Assembly: GCF_000317065.1 (NCBI RefSeq)
Contig: NC_019701.1
Coordinates: 1,178,001-1,242,000 of the forward strand
DNA length: 64,000 nucleotides
From: Pseudanabaena sp. PCC 7367
Lineage (GTDB): Bacteria; Cyanobacteriota; Cyanobacteriia; Pseudanabaenales; Pseudanabaenaceae
Direction of reading: 5' to 3'
Part shown: positions 1 to 9,122 of the stretch, in pieces
Position numbering within the stretch: the stretch's first letter is position 1
Layout of the letters: every line of letters begins with the position of its first letter
Program-made: the position numbers and the translations under genes
The notes under the pieces: generated by a model
Told to the model about the DNA's origin: nothing
Database searches by the model: none
The model's input: the letters and a program-made list of their open reading frames with translations, nothing else

Positions 1-36
1 ATTAGCAACATTACCTGATTACCTGATGCCAACAAC

Positions 37-867
37 TCAGCAGAGACCTTGGCTATAGCCCTCAGGGAAGCGGGTGCCATTGATTTTAGCCTTGGTTAAA
101 ACCACCCCCATTAAATTAGTGCGGCTCAAATCCGCCTGGGTCAGATCGGTCATGCTCAAATCCGCACCCATTAAATCTGCACCCATCAGATCAACTCCAT
201 GCAAATTAGCACCAATTAAGTTGGCACCGATCAAATTAACTCGATTTAAGTTTGCTTCACTCAGATTAGCGCCGGTCAAATTTGCACCGATTAAATCAGC
301 CCCCGCCAGGATTGTGATGCTTAAATTCGCTTTGCTTAAATCCACCTTGCCCATATTTGCCCGCCCTAAGTCAGCACCACTAAAGTTAGCTTCGCTGAGG
401 TTAGCGCGACTGAAATCGGCAGCAACTAGCTTAGCCTGACTCAGGTTTGCTTGATTCAGGTTGGCTAAACTAAACCGCGCCAGGGTGAGATTGGCATATT
501 TGAGATCGGCCTGGTTGAGTTTTGCGCCCCTTAGATCGGCACTCCTTAAATCAGCATCGTAGAGGTTGGCACCAATTAAGTTGGCCATGCTGAGAAAAGC
601 ATCACTAAGATCGGCTCCTTTTAGATCGGCAGCATGTAAATTAGTGCTACTGAGATCGGCTCCCTTTAATTTTGCCTTGCTCAAATTTGCTTCATGCAGG
701 TCTGCGCCACGCAGATTCGCCATACTTAGATCAATCTTGCGTAATTTAGCGCCACTTAAACTAGCCATGGTCAGATCTATGCCACGCAGCTCGGGATTGG
801 CTTCCCGCCAGTTATTCCAATCTTCTACCCCTCGTGCCAATAAAGCTAAATGTTGGTTATCTGCCAT
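37..867 (-). CDS. Pentapeptide-repeat protein
   Basis: A 276-residue protein made almost wholly of A(D/N)LXX pentapeptide repeats from about residue 25 to 265. Such repeats fold into a right-handed quadrilateral beta-helix. The short N-terminal part (residues 1-25, with a WNNW segment) is non-repetitive. There is no signal peptide and no recognisable catalytic or membrane domain, so a cytosolic scaffold or binding role is likely; the biochemical function of most cyanobacterial members is unknown. The ATG start is supported by GGAG about 10 nt upstream. The gene stands alone, and its repetitive DNA gives long meaningless open frames on the other strand. Confidence 0.93.
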   Translation of the reverse strand: MADNQHLALLARGVEDWNNWREANPELRGIDLTMASLSGAKLRKIDLSMANLRGADLHEANLSKAKLKGADLSSTNLHAADLKGADLSDAFLSMANLIGANLYDADLRSADLRGAKLNQADLKYANLTLARFSLANLNQANLSQAKLVAADFSRANLSEANFSGADLGRANMGKVDLSKANLSITILAGADLIGANLTGANLSEANLNRVNLIGANLIGANLHGVDLMGADLMGADLSMTDLTQADLSRTNLMGVVLTKAKINGTRFPEGYSQGLC

Positions 868-1303
868 GGTCTAATTTCTCCGATGGGCGCGAATTGGAGC
901 GATCGCATTGCTCTATCTTAGTCATATTATTGATCTAATTGGTCTAACTGCATCCGCAAAAACATAGTTGGTCAATGCTCAACCAGCAGATCAATCAATC
1001 AATTAATCAATCAATTAATTTAAATGTGATTGACGCAATAGAGATAACGTATTTATTCGATCGCAGCAATAACGATTATGCGGCAACAATTTCCTTGGTC
1101 AACCCATAGCCCAATAGTCAAAAAACCACCTACCAGATAACTAAGTAGGTGGCGATTGGATTTGGAGTTCTACTAATTCCAGGCTGGCAAATACTCCTAG
1201 AACCAGCGGGAAAAATAACATTAGGAGTAATGCTTAGCCAGAATTAGCTAGCACAGAAGATCACCTTAATTAGGCTCAGCTAAGCTTAGTAATGATCTAG
1301 AGA
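868..1303. other. Intergenic region
   Basis: About 430 bases without a gene. It holds the intrinsic terminator at 1120-1152 and an AT-rich TCAATCAAT-type run near 985-1020. Nothing else is recognised. Confidence 0.6.
1120..1152 (-). terminator. Rho-independent terminator of the 1304-1945 gene
   Basis: A perfect 8-bp stem, CCACCTAC (1126-1133) with GTAGGTGG (1145-1152) and an 11-nt loop. Read on the minus strand it is followed by a run of six T. It lies about 150 nt past the stop of the secreted-protein gene on that strand. Confidence 0.75.
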
Positions 1304-1945
1304 TCAAACGCATGCATCTGTAGTCCATTCTTGAGTCCCCCTGCCTTCATAACAGGTTTGCTGAACCCCAACCCAGACAAGTTGCCAGGTTTGGTCATCC
1401 ATTTGATCAAATTTGAGCATATAGCGTACGCCGCGCACCGAGTCATCGGCTAGACCAAGTTGAGTGATGGTGACTACGGCTTGGTCATCAACGATCTGGG
1501 AATCGATCTCTTCTTCAAAATTGCCCTCGGTTGGCTCGGTGTTGCCAAATAGCGCCACGGCGATCGCTTCTGGATCGGCACCATTTTGCTCGACCGCAGC
1601 GGGGAGTGAATTTAAATCGACTACGGCATAGTCTGCCTCAGCGGATGCATCTGATGTGTCTGGGGTGTCTGGGGTGTCTGAGAGTTCTGAGGATTCGGGC
1701 AATTCCAGCGGTTCTGGGGATGTGGGGAATTCAGATGGTGTTGCGGGTGGCACGCTGTCGCTGGGATCAATGTCATCTAAATCGCTCGATGTAGGATCGG
1801 GGCTGGTGTTTTGTTCCAATTCTGAGGGTTGTTCTGCTTGAGCCAGGGTACTGGTTGATGAATTGGCCTGGGAGCTAGCGGAAACAGAGTACATGCCAAA
1901 GATCAAGGCGATCGGCATAGTCAGAATAATTAGTTTTTTGATCAT
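1304..1945 (-). CDS. Secreted hypothetical protein with acidic Pro/Ser-rich linker
   Basis: A 213-residue protein with an N-terminal signal peptide (Lys-Lys followed by a hydrophobic stretch, residues 2-24, likely cleavage after an SxSA-type site). Residues about 35-110 form a low-complexity acidic Ser/Pro/Glu/Thr-rich linker. The compact C-terminal domain (about 110-213) has two cysteines near the end (TCYEG and DACV) that could form a disulfide. I do not recognise the family. The layout suggests an exported protein with a flexible tether. It stands alone and is followed by a good terminator on its own strand. Confidence 0.75.
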   Translation of the reverse strand: MIKKLIILTMPIALIFGMYSVSASSQANSSTSTLAQAEQPSELEQNTSPDPTSSDLDDIDPSDSVPPATPSEFPTSPEPLELPESSELSDTPDTPDTSDASAEADYAVVDLNSLPAAVEQNGADPEAIAVALFGNTEPTEGNFEEEIDSQIVDDQAVVTITQLGLADDSVRGVRYMLKFDQMDDQTWQLVWVGVQQTCYEGRGTQEWTTDACV

Positions 1946-2260
1946 AGTTAAACCTTCCGTTAAACCTACTTAATCGAATAAACAATTTGGCCGAGGAACA
2001 GAAAGCTTAAATTAAGCAACTCCTGATTTGATTGTTGCAGGAGCAAGTAACTTAGCTACTTGAATATGGCTTGACGAATGGGAGTTTAATTTGTTTCCAA
2101 TTTGGCAAATTTTTTTTTAATAAATTGAAAACCTATTTGCATAAATTAGCCAGATCCCTTGCTGGAATAGAACATCAAGGCTTGCTTGGCTTCGCAAAAA
2201 ATTTAGCTGGCCGATCGCAACTGATCGCCCTAAAATCTTGGGCGGCTCGACCGACCGATC

Positions 2261-2294
2261 AATACCTATCAATACCTATCAATACCTATCAATA
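2261..2294. repeat. 10-bp tandem repeat (3.4 copies)
   Basis: AATACCTATC occurs three times head to tail, followed by AATA. It is non-coding and abuts the terminator of the minus-strand channel gene. Confidence 0.9.
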
Positions 2295-2320
2295 AAAACA
2301 GACTAGCCGTTAGTAGTCTG
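2294..2320 (-). terminator. Terminator of the K+ channel operon
   Basis: A 7-bp perfect stem, CAGACTA (2299-2305) with TAGTCTG (2314-2320), followed on the minus strand by five T. It lies about 210 nt past the channel stop codon. Confidence 0.6.
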
Positions 2321-2529
2321 CCAGAATTGAATTGATCGACATTGTTTTGACACAACGATCGCCCAGTTGCCATAAAAATACTGCCAAATATAGCTGCTCG
2401 TGATCATAAATCTGATCCAGCCCTCAATAATTACAAGGATTAGAGGCTCCAAGCGATCGCCTTGCCCAACCTAATTTTGATTAATGCGATCAAAATGGCT
2501 TTGAGCTAACCAACTTAGTCACTTAGTCC

Positions 2530-3627
2530 CTATGATTTTTTCTTCCTGCCAAAATTAGGACTATCCCTGGCCATCACAATTAAACTATCGCTGTCTTTGA
2601 GCAAGTAAGCTTCATTGGGATTAGAAATCACTTCACCGCCAGGGCCGCCCTGATGCACCGCCAATACAATCCCTTCATGCTCACGTTTGATCTCGGTGAG
2701 AGCTTCCACAAAGGGGCGATCGACCATGGATTTTGGCACCGGCATTTTATAGAGACGATTGCCATAATGGGCATTGAGGATATCGCAAACCACCTTAGTT
2801 ATGCCATGATTCAAGGCAGCCTGAGAAATCAACCCACTACTAACAGTGCTACTGACAATAATTTCATCGGCATTAGCCCGCTCGCAATGCTTAATATAGG
2901 CATCGTTTACCAGCTCTACGATCGTATAGGCGCTGGGGTTCATGCTTTCGATCGTTAGGGTGGTGAGCACTACCTTGGCATCGCGGGGTGTATCTTCGAG
3001 GCGATCGTCACCCAGCACAATCACCGTTTTGGCCTTGCTCAGGTTGGCTCGCTCCAGGGTGGCATCATCCACCTGACCTTGGATAAAAAACAGGTTGTCA
3101 TCTTCAACGGGCTTGCGTTCCATGTCCGCGATCAAAACCATCGGCGTGAGCGCAGTGCGGTAGTCATAGCGGAACTCGTTCCAGATCGATCGCATCCGGT
3201 GGTTCCACTCACACAGCACAATATGATTTTCGTAGGTGCAATGACTCATGCCTAGTTCTTCTTTTAATTTTTTATCAACCAAAACGCTGGCGATCGTGGC
3301 GCTGAAGGTGGCCAGCAAGCCAATGCCCAAAAACATCAAAAAGATCGCAATCAATCGCCCCGCTGGTGTAGATGGCGAAATGTCACCATAACCAACCGTG
3401 GTCACAGTTACCACACTCCACCACCAGGCATCATGGATCGAAATTTCTGGCTCTACGATCGCTAGGGCAAAAGAGCTAATAATTACCAGCACCCCAATAA
3501 TACAAAGCAGCCTGAGAATATTTTCCCGCTCTAGGAACTTCCAGATTGCCGCAATTCGATAGCCCAGATATTGATCGCTTGCTTTTCTCTTTTTGGTAAA
3601 TGGTAGCGATCGGCTCTTTTTAGTCAT
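2530..3627 (-). CDS. Two-TM potassium channel with RCK/TrkA-N domain
   Basis: A 365-residue inner-membrane channel subunit of the MthK type. Residues about 40-58 and 91-117 are membrane helices. Between them lies the pore loop with the K+ selectivity filter TTVGYGD (about 76-82). A cytosolic RCK domain follows (TrkA-N Rossmann fold from about 130, TrkA-C from about 280), which in this family gates the pore in response to ligands or Ca2+. The gene follows the DUF3172 gene by 40 bp on the same strand, so the two are probably cotranscribed. The start lies in a tandem repeat with three earlier out-of-frame ATGs; ATG at 3627 is the only one that opens the channel frame. Confidence 0.92.
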   Translation of the reverse strand: MTKKSRSLPFTKKRKASDQYLGYRIAAIWKFLERENILRLLCIIGVLVIISSFALAIVEPEISIHDAWWWSVVTVTTVGYGDISPSTPAGRLIAIFLMFLGIGLLATFSATIASVLVDKKLKEELGMSHCTYENHIVLCEWNHRMRSIWNEFRYDYRTALTPMVLIADMERKPVEDDNLFFIQGQVDDATLERANLSKAKTVIVLGDDRLEDTPRDAKVVLTTLTIESMNPSAYTIVELVNDAYIKHCERANADEIIVSSTVSSGLISQAALNHGITKVVCDILNAHYGNRLYKMPVPKSMVDRPFVEALTEIKREHEGIVLAVHQGGPGGEVISNPNEAYLLKDSDSLIVMARDSPNFGRKKKS

Positions 3628-3647
3628 TTAGTCATTTAGTCATTCAT
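3625..3647 (-). repeat. Tandem 8-bp repeat duplicating the start codon
   Basis: On the minus strand ATGACTAA occurs three times head to tail, with ATGs at 3643, 3635 and 3627, preceded by a further ATG at 3647. The first two repeat copies read Met-Thr-Lys-stop, each TGA overlapping the next ATG. Only the third opens the channel gene. Confidence 0.9.
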
Positions 3648-3667
3648 TTCCAAGGTGACTGAAAGAA

Positions 3668-4213
3668 TTATTGCGATCGAGGTTGATTGGGGTCAGCATC
3701 CTGTAGCTCATACCCCTTGGTTAGTTGCTCTTGGGCATTCTTGCTTTCATATACACAGTCCACAGCTGTATCTTTGCCCAGGTTACCCGTAAACCCAAAC
3801 GTATTCATCCGGTTTTTGCACTCTCGAATATCTTGCTCGGTGATCGCGCCACGCCGCAGCAGGCCATTCCAGTTGTTGGGTAAAACCACACAGCCCGGTT
3901 CCGACTCAACCCGACTCACATAAACATCGTAGGGATTGAGGGTAATAAACACACGGCTGGAAACTACCATCGCCGAAGCACCGTAGTTATTACAAAAATC
4001 GCGGCTGGGTGCCAGGGCATCTAATCTAATTGCATCTACGGTTTGCTGGGTTGGATTGAGCGTCGAGAGGGCAACGCCAACGGCAATGCCGATCGCAAAA
4101 ATTGCCGCCGCGATCGCCAGTTTAAAGCCAGTGCCAGAGTTATTATTGTTGCCAGAATTATTACCAACAGAAGGAGCGCCATAGGACACACTGGCGGGTC
4201 TACGTCGAGCCAT
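3668..4213 (-). CDS. DUF3172 family membrane-anchored protein
   Basis: A 181-residue protein with an Asn/Ser/Gly-rich N-terminus, one membrane helix (about residues 30-50) and a C-terminal extracytoplasmic domain starting at the CNNYGASA segment and containing several cysteines. The order and motifs match the cyanobacteria-specific DUF3172 family, whose function is unknown. It is the first gene of a likely two-gene unit with the K+ channel, 40 bp downstream. A role near the channel is only suggested by position. Confidence 0.85.
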   Translation of the reverse strand: MARRRPASVSYGAPSVGNNSGNNNNSGTGFKLAIAAAIFAIGIAVGVALSTLNPTQQTVDAIRLDALAPSRDFCNNYGASAMVVSSRVFITLNPYDVYVSRVESEPGCVVLPNNWNGLLRRGAITEQDIRECKNRMNTFGFTGNLGKDTAVDCVYESKNAQEQLTKGYELQDADPNQPRSQ

Positions 4214-4800
4214 AGGAATTTAAAACCTCAAAATCCGCTAATTAGCAGCTAGATAATCTATTCAACAGCCGGACAATCTAGCATCTACTATTCTACCTAG
4301 CTAGATAGAACGTATTTATTCTACACATTTTGATTGATCAAAATCCCCCCACCAGATCTAGGTAGGGGGATCAAGATAATTTAATTGTAGAGGATTAATT
4401 TTTTTGATGGTTATTAATTTTAGTTAGGTTTTGAGCTAGGTTTTGATTTGGGGCGATCGCCAATCTTATACTTCACTGATCGGCAATGGCATCAAAAATC
4501 ACCTTTTCAATGCTTGTGGTGACTTTCAAAACAACCGGAGCAACCGTAAATCCTAAGTTATGTCTAACATACGTTTAAAGTATGGCTAAACCAGTTGGCG
4601 TAAGGAAAGGAACTGATGCTAAAAACTAAGTCTGAGAAATAATAACTAAGCTCCATCCATACTCAATCAATGAATTGAATATATAACTAGAGAGCCACAA
4701 TCAGGAGCCTGACTGGTTTACTTATCGATTTTACTTATCGATCGAGTTGATCGCTAGCACCTCCAGACGATCGAGCTGCCTGACCTAAATATCATGAATA
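4214..4800. other. Intergenic region with stem-loop
   Basis: About 590 bases without a gene. A GC-rich stem-loop lies at 4334-4374; otherwise the stretch is AT-rich. No small ORF or RNA gene was recognised. Confidence 0.5.
4334..4374 (-). terminator. Stem-loop, possible terminator of the 51-aa gene
   Basis: CCCCC plus ACC (4345-4353) pairs with GGT plus GGGGG (4361-4369) with one internal mismatch. TTGAT/ATCAA arms extend it further out. Only four T follow on the minus strand, so terminator activity is uncertain. Confidence 0.35.
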
Positions 4801-4956
4801 TCATTCACGTTCTTGCCACGAAGGATCGGGATGGGGATCACCGGTATATGGCTGTACCCCAGTTTTGGGGTAATCATCCTTGGCTGGGCCAAAAATCCTG
4901 GTGATCGCATCGCTAATGAAACTGGTTGCTTGGGCAAGATATTGAAACATTTTCAT
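4801..4956 (-). CDS. Small conserved-looking hypothetical protein (51 aa)
   Basis: A short protein beginning MKMFQYLAQ, with an N-terminal amphipathic or hydrophobic part and a charged C-terminal half containing YPKTGVQPYTGDPHPDP. A frame open to 5052 exists, but this start is preferred because AGAGG lies about 11 nt upstream and the extra N-terminal residues look non-coding. The Tyr-Pro-x-Thr-Gly-Val-Gln-Pro pattern resembles small cyanobacterial proteins I recall only vaguely, so no function is assigned. It is isolated. Confidence 0.6.
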   Translation of the reverse strand: MKMFQYLAQATSFISDAITRIFGPAKDDYPKTGVQPYTGDPHPDPSWQERE

Positions 4957-5369
4957 GGCCGTTACCTCTTGCTTGCTATCAATATAGAAATATAGAAATT
5001 TAGAAATTTGTGAATTCAATTTTTCACCGCAGGGAAATGGTATATACACCAAAATCCTTACAATTACAAATCCTTACAATTACATTCTATGGGCTGCTTT
5101 ACGATCGCAACGGAGCTTAAAGCAGGATGTAATAAATATTTGATTTGCTTAATAAAGTAATTACTCACATAACAATAACCAAACCCAAACTAAAAAAACA
5201 GTAGCAGCCGATCGCCACTACTGTTAATTCAACCTTATATAATCAAATCAATTCATTTGGCTAGCTAATGCCCATTTTTGAGCATTATGCCTAAATCAAA
5301 CCTATCAAACCTATTAGGAGTTTAGAAAGCTCTAACTACTAGAAATTAAGAAATTAGAAAGCTTAAAAT
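4957..5369. other. Intergenic region downstream of rbcS
   Basis: Holds the rbc operon terminator (5192-5224). The rest is AT-rich and carries no recognised feature. Confidence 0.5.
5192..5224 (-). terminator. Rho-independent terminator of the rbcLXS operon
   Basis: A perfect 7-bp stem, ACAGTAG (5198-5204) with CTACTGT (5218-5224), followed on the minus strand by seven T. It is the first good terminator after the rbcS stop codon. Confidence 0.75.
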
Positions 5370-5699
5370 CTAGAAACGGTTAGGCTTATGAACAATAAAG
5401 GATGTCACCTGGCACTGTCTGATGTTGTCAAAGGCCACAACGCGAATGTAGCAGTTGGAGAAAGCAGAGCGGCAGGCTTGGACTTCGCTGAGCACTTCTT
5501 GGGCGCTATTGGCGTTGAACAAAGGCAACTTCCACATCGTCCAGTAATATTCTTCTGGATTAGAGGTTTCGTTGAATTCCACACAGGGGAAGAAGCCCTG
5601 GTCGATCACATATTGGATCTGCTTAGAAATCTGCGCATCACTTAGGGGGGGCAGATAGGACAGAGTTTCAAACTTACGTTCTTTTGATACTACTTGCAT
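5370..5699 (-). CDS. rbcS: RuBisCO small subunit
   Basis: The 109-residue small subunit of form IB ribulose-1,5-bisphosphate carboxylase/oxygenase. It matches cyanobacterial family length and includes the [10 protein letters not shown] segment, the [10 protein letters not shown] segment and the C-terminal [10 protein letters not shown] core. It caps the L8 core to give L8S8 in the carboxysome. It is the third gene of the minus-strand rbcL-rbcX-rbcS order typical of beta-cyanobacteria, and a clear terminator follows. The ATG is preceded by a weak AGAG element. Confidence 0.98.
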   Translation of the reverse strand: MQVVSKERKFETLSYLPPLSDAQISKQIQYVIDQGFFPCVEFNETSNPEEYYWTMWKLPLFNANSAQEVLSEVQACRSAFSNCYIRVVAFDNIRQCQVTSFIVHKPNRF

Positions 5700-5760
5700 G
5701 ATTTCTCTTGGTAATGCTGTTTATACAGTTGGAATAAATTAGAAGGCTTAATTGCTAACT

Positions 5761-5790
5761 AATTACTTGGAATTACTTGGAATTACTTGG
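5761..5790. repeat. 10-bp tandem repeat, 3 copies
   Basis: AATTACTTGG is repeated three times exactly in the rbcX-rbcS spacer, followed by the partial copy AATT. Confidence 0.9.
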
Positions 5791-5829
5791 AATTGCTAAA
5801 AATCACTAATCCGATGAACTACTAGCCAT

Positions 5830-6381
5830 TTATTCAAGGAGATTGTCTGACTGTGATTCTTGACCCTCGATCGCGGATGGTTCACCTGCATCGTCAATAT
5901 CGTCAATATTTTCAGTATCAACAATGTCAAGTTCATCCTGGCGATCGTTTTGGCGATCGTCAGCGATCGCCTGAGCCTCTTGGGTTTCAAGCAACTCTGC
6001 CGCCAATAAATCGGGGTCTAAATCAGGCAAATCCGCCGATGATTCATAGTTAACGATCTTCTCTAGGTGCTGGCAGCGTAGTTTTAAATTGGCTTCCTTC
6101 ACTCCGGTTAATGTCATTTCCGGTAAGAATTCAACCACTTCCTCGGCCAGATGGGCGCGAACTGTCATTAGCCGAAAGGCTAACTCCTGGTTTTCGCTCA
6201 ATAGCTCCTTGAGATACATTTCGCCATCCTGGAGCTTGCCAGTCGAAGAAAAACCACTCAGCCAGTGGGCTAGGGGCGGATTAGTTTGCTGGAGTTGCGA
6301 CACCACAGTCCGCATCGCTTGATAGGTTAAATAACTAATCAATACTTTGGACGTAGCTTTGGCAACACTCTTTAAATCCAT
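5830..6381 (-). CDS. rbcX: RuBisCO assembly chaperone RbcX with acidic tail
   Basis: RbcX binds the C-terminal peptide of RbcL and stabilises antiparallel L2 units during assembly of the L8 core. The start chosen (ATG at 6381, MDLKSVAKAT) matches the family N-terminus; an in-frame TTG at 6429 would add 16 atypical residues. The helical core (SYLTYQAMRTV, NPPLAHWL, LRCQHLEKI) covers about 115 residues. It is followed by roughly 65 extra residues that are strongly acidic (many Asp/Glu) and absent from typical RbcX of about 130 residues. Part of the tail is encoded by closely spaced GATCG/HIP1-like sequence. It lies between rbcL and rbcS. Confidence 0.93.
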   Translation of the reverse strand: MDLKSVAKATSKVLISYLTYQAMRTVVSQLQQTNPPLAHWLSGFSSTGKLQDGEMYLKELLSENQELAFRLMTVRAHLAEEVVEFLPEMTLTGVKEANLKLRCQHLEKIVNYESSADLPDLDPDLLAAELLETQEAQAIADDRQNDRQDELDIVDTENIDDIDDAGEPSAIEGQESQSDNLLE

Positions 6382-6483
6382 AGAACTGAGCCGGAAGGTG
6401 AACTGGGATTGGGGATCGCTGGCTAACAATTAAGATCGCAACTAGCTCCCCTTATCCTTTCGATTATTTCCGTTCAACTAGTT

Positions 6484-7896
6484 TTAGAGTGTATCGACGG
6501 TATCGAACTCAAACTTGATTTCCTTCCAGGTTTCACAGGCTACTGCCAATTCTGGTGACCATCTGGCGGCTTCACGAATGATGTCAGCACCCTCACGATT
6601 GAGGTTACGGCCTTCATTGCGAGCCTGAACACAAGCTTCAAGCGCAACCCGATTAGCCACTGCACCAGGTGCATTACCCCAGGGGTGACCGAGGGTACCG
6701 CCACCAAATTGCAGCACGGAGTCATCACCAAAGATTTCCACCAATGCGGGCATGTGCCAGACGTGGATACCACCGGAAGCAACCGCAAATACGCCGCCCA
6801 TGGAAGCCCAATCCTGGGTGAAGTAAATACCACGGGATTTGTCTTGCTCGACGTAGTTTTCACGGAGCAGGTCAACGAAGCCCAGAGTAGAGGCGCGATC
6901 GCCTTCTAGCTTACCAACCACCGTACCAGTGTGAATGTGGTCACCACCAGACATGCGCAAGCACTTGGCCAAGACCCGGAAGTGCATACCATGATTTTTC
7001 TGGCGATCGATGACGGCGTGCATGGCGCGGTGAATGTGCAACAACATACCATTGTTACGACACCACTTGGATAGGGTGGTGTTGGCGGTGAAACCAGCGG
7101 TGAGGAAGTCATGCATAACGATCGGCATTTCTAGCTCTTTGGCAAATTCAGCCCGCTTCATCATTTCTTCCACGGTGGCAGCGGTACAGTTGAGGTAGTG
7201 GCCTTTAATTTCGCCAGTTTCAGCTTGAGCCTTGTGGATCGCATCAGCTACAAACAGGAAGCGATCGCGCCAGCGCATGAAGGGCTGAGAGTTAATGTTT
7301 TCGTCATCCTTGGTGAAGTCCAAACCACCACGCAGGATTTCATAGCAAGCACGGCCATAGTTCTTGGCGGACAGACCTAGTTTGGGCTTAATCGTACAAC
7401 CCAACAGCGGACGACCATACTTGTTCAATTTGTCGCGCTCAACCACAATCCCATGGGGGGGGCCTTCAAAGGTTTTGAGGTAGGCAACCGGAATTCTAAG
7501 ATCTTCGAGGCGTAGGGCACGTAAGGCCTTAAACCCAAACACATTACCAACGATCGAGGTGAGCATGTTGGTAACCGAGCCTTCCTCAAACAAATCTAGA
7601 GGATAAGCCACATAAGCAATGTACTGGTTATCTTCACCGGGTACAGACTCAACATCGTAGCAACGACCTTTGTAACGATCGAGGTCGGTGAGTAGGTCAG
7701 TCCACACCGTAGTCCAAGTACCAGTGGAAGACTCTGCTGCCACAGCCGCACCCGCTTCTTCGGGAGGCACACCGGGCTGTGGGGTCATCCGGAAAGCAGC
7801 CAGGATATCAGTATCCTTGGGGGTGTAATCGGGGGTGTAATAAGTGAGTTTGTAATCCTTTACGCCGGCCTGAAAGCCTTTTGTTGTTGTAGCCAT
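6484..7896 (-). CDS. rbcL: RuBisCO large subunit (form IB)
   Basis: The 470-residue catalytic subunit of RuBisCO, which fixes CO2 onto ribulose-1,5-bisphosphate. The active-site loop [12 protein letters not shown] holds the lysine that is carbamylated together with the Mg2+ ligands Asp and Glu. [10 protein letters not shown] and the loop around HVWHMPAL are also intact. Length and sequence are those of cyanobacterial form IB enzymes. A strong AGGAG lies about 8-12 nt before the ATG. It is the first gene of rbcLXS, preceded by a leader of over 1.2 kb containing dyads that could bind LysR-type regulators. Confidence 0.99.
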   Translation of the reverse strand: MATTTKGFQAGVKDYKLTYYTPDYTPKDTDILAAFRMTPQPGVPPEEAGAAVAAESSTGTWTTVWTDLLTDLDRYKGRCYDVESVPGEDNQYIAYVAYPLDLFEEGSVTNMLTSIVGNVFGFKALRALRLEDLRIPVAYLKTFEGPPHGIVVERDKLNKYGRPLLGCTIKPKLGLSAKNYGRACYEILRGGLDFTKDDENINSQPFMRWRDRFLFVADAIHKAQAETGEIKGHYLNCTAATVEEMMKRAEFAKELEMPIVMHDFLTAGFTANTTLSKWCRNNGMLLHIHRAMHAVIDRQKNHGMHFRVLAKCLRMSGGDHIHTGTVVGKLEGDRASTLGFVDLLRENYVEQDKSRGIYFTQDWASMGGVFAVASGGIHVWHMPALVEIFGDDSVLQFGGGTLGHPWGNAPGAVANRVALEACVQARNEGRNLNREGADIIREAARWSPELAVACETWKEIKFEFDTVDTL

Positions 7897-9122
7897 TCTA
7901 AATCTCCTAATTGGTCAAACGAACTGCCCCTGGTATTAGCGATCGCGTGGTTATAGCCGCTGATCGCCATTTAGCTAAATTTTTTAATGTGTAATTTTAA
8001 TTCAACTAAGGAGCTTCGCGTTACATAGATAGTGAATGTCCCTACAATTAACCCGGCCAATTTCAAAGCACCCGATCGCCTAAGTATCACCTGCAGCTAG
8101 CTTAGAACATACATTCCAGCCGCAACCGATATTGCGATAGCTATGACTCAATCCAGAGTGGGGCAAACAGAAACAGTCAAAAAAATTTTGCTATGTTAGT
8201 TTCTGTAGTTATATTTACTTATTCACGCTACTTAATAGCTAGAATTATTAAGTAAACTAAATACACAATGAGTGGGCTATCTAGCTAAGCGATCGACAAA
8301 GTAGTTGCAAACCTACTTGATCTAAGGCTAAGGTAGCTTTTTTTATGGACTAGACAATAATTCCCATACAGATCGCTGCAAAGATTAATGCCTGGGTTTG
8401 TGTTGATAAAGCGTTGATAAAGCTTCGATCGCAGTGATGCTAACATCTCAATCAATCTCGATCAACAGGGTAGAGGGATAGCCGCTCTTTGGTTGGGCGG
8501 TCTCACCTATCTTGTAAAAATAATCTTAACAGCATAGAGTTTAATTTAAGTTTGGCATATGTTTATATTTATATAGGCAAAACTTATGTGTCCGCTCAAG
8601 ATAACCGTAACTTTTCTTAACTATCGATCGTAGGTTAGTTATTACTGCCGCAAATTAAACTAGCTTTGGCGATTGCCGTTGATTTAATTTAGGCTCAAAT
8701 GTCTCTCTGAGGAACAACTTGAGCATTTTATTTAACGTTAAGCTATTAAAAACAGCTAATCATTAACCACAACTCAACCAGGGGCAAATAGCCAGAGCGA
8801 TCGCCACAGACCCATCCTTGTCACCTAAATTTGGGATTCATAACTTTTGCTAGCGAAGCGTATCGAGATGTCAAGGAAGATCAGCAATAGATAGCGATCG
8901 GCTCAAGTCATTATGCTTGTAATCCAGGGATGGCAAGACATAAAGAGGGAAGCGATCGCTAAATCTGGCCTTCATGAAAGTAAAGACTTAGGTTATTGAT
9001 TAGCTAGAAGCAAGAATTCTTTACAAACGAAGCATTGGTTAGTTTCAACTTCATCCTTGAATATTCTTACTAATTTACGACTAATTCACCTAATTCAAGG
9101 CTAACAAGTTTAGATTAATGAA
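7897..9122. other. Long gene-free region upstream of rbcL
   Basis: About 1.2 kb without a supported gene, presumably the rbc promoter and leader plus the 3' flank of nothing obvious. Visible items are two inverted repeats at 8167-8206 and 8231-8252, an imperfect CTACTT/AAGGTAG hairpin followed by seven T near 8308-8343 on the plus strand, and a GATAGCCGC...GCGG...CTATC stem-loop at 8477-8511. No small protein was recognised in it. Confidence 0.5.
8167..8252 (-). promoter_or_regulatory. Candidate LysR-type regulator sites upstream of rbcL
   Basis: Two perfect dyads lie about 270-355 bp before the rbcL start: ACAGAAAC (8167-8174) with GTTTCTGT (8199-8206), and CTTAATA (8231-8237) with TATTAAG (8246-8252), arms 8 bp apart. 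LysR-type regulators of carbon fixation in cyanobacteria (CmpR, RbcR) bind AT-rich interrupted dyads. Assignment to such a protein is inference; the dyads themselves are seen. Confidence 0.3.

Larger units (their letters stand above)
1946..2529. other. Intergenic region with tandem repeat and terminator
   Basis: No convincing gene. It contains a 10-bp unit AATACCTATC repeated exactly three times (2261-2290) plus a partial copy, then the terminator of the channel gene (2294-2320). A 74-codon plus-strand frame here ends inside the repeat and looks like chance. Confidence 0.6.

Noticed and set aside
74-439. 121-codon plus-strand frame and another at 566-874
   Set aside because: Shadows of the pentapeptide-repeat gene; the repetitive DNA keeps the opposite strand open.
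2071-2295. 74-codon plus-strand frame
   Set aside because: Ends inside a 10-bp tandem repeat, has no ribosome site, and its composition looks non-coding.
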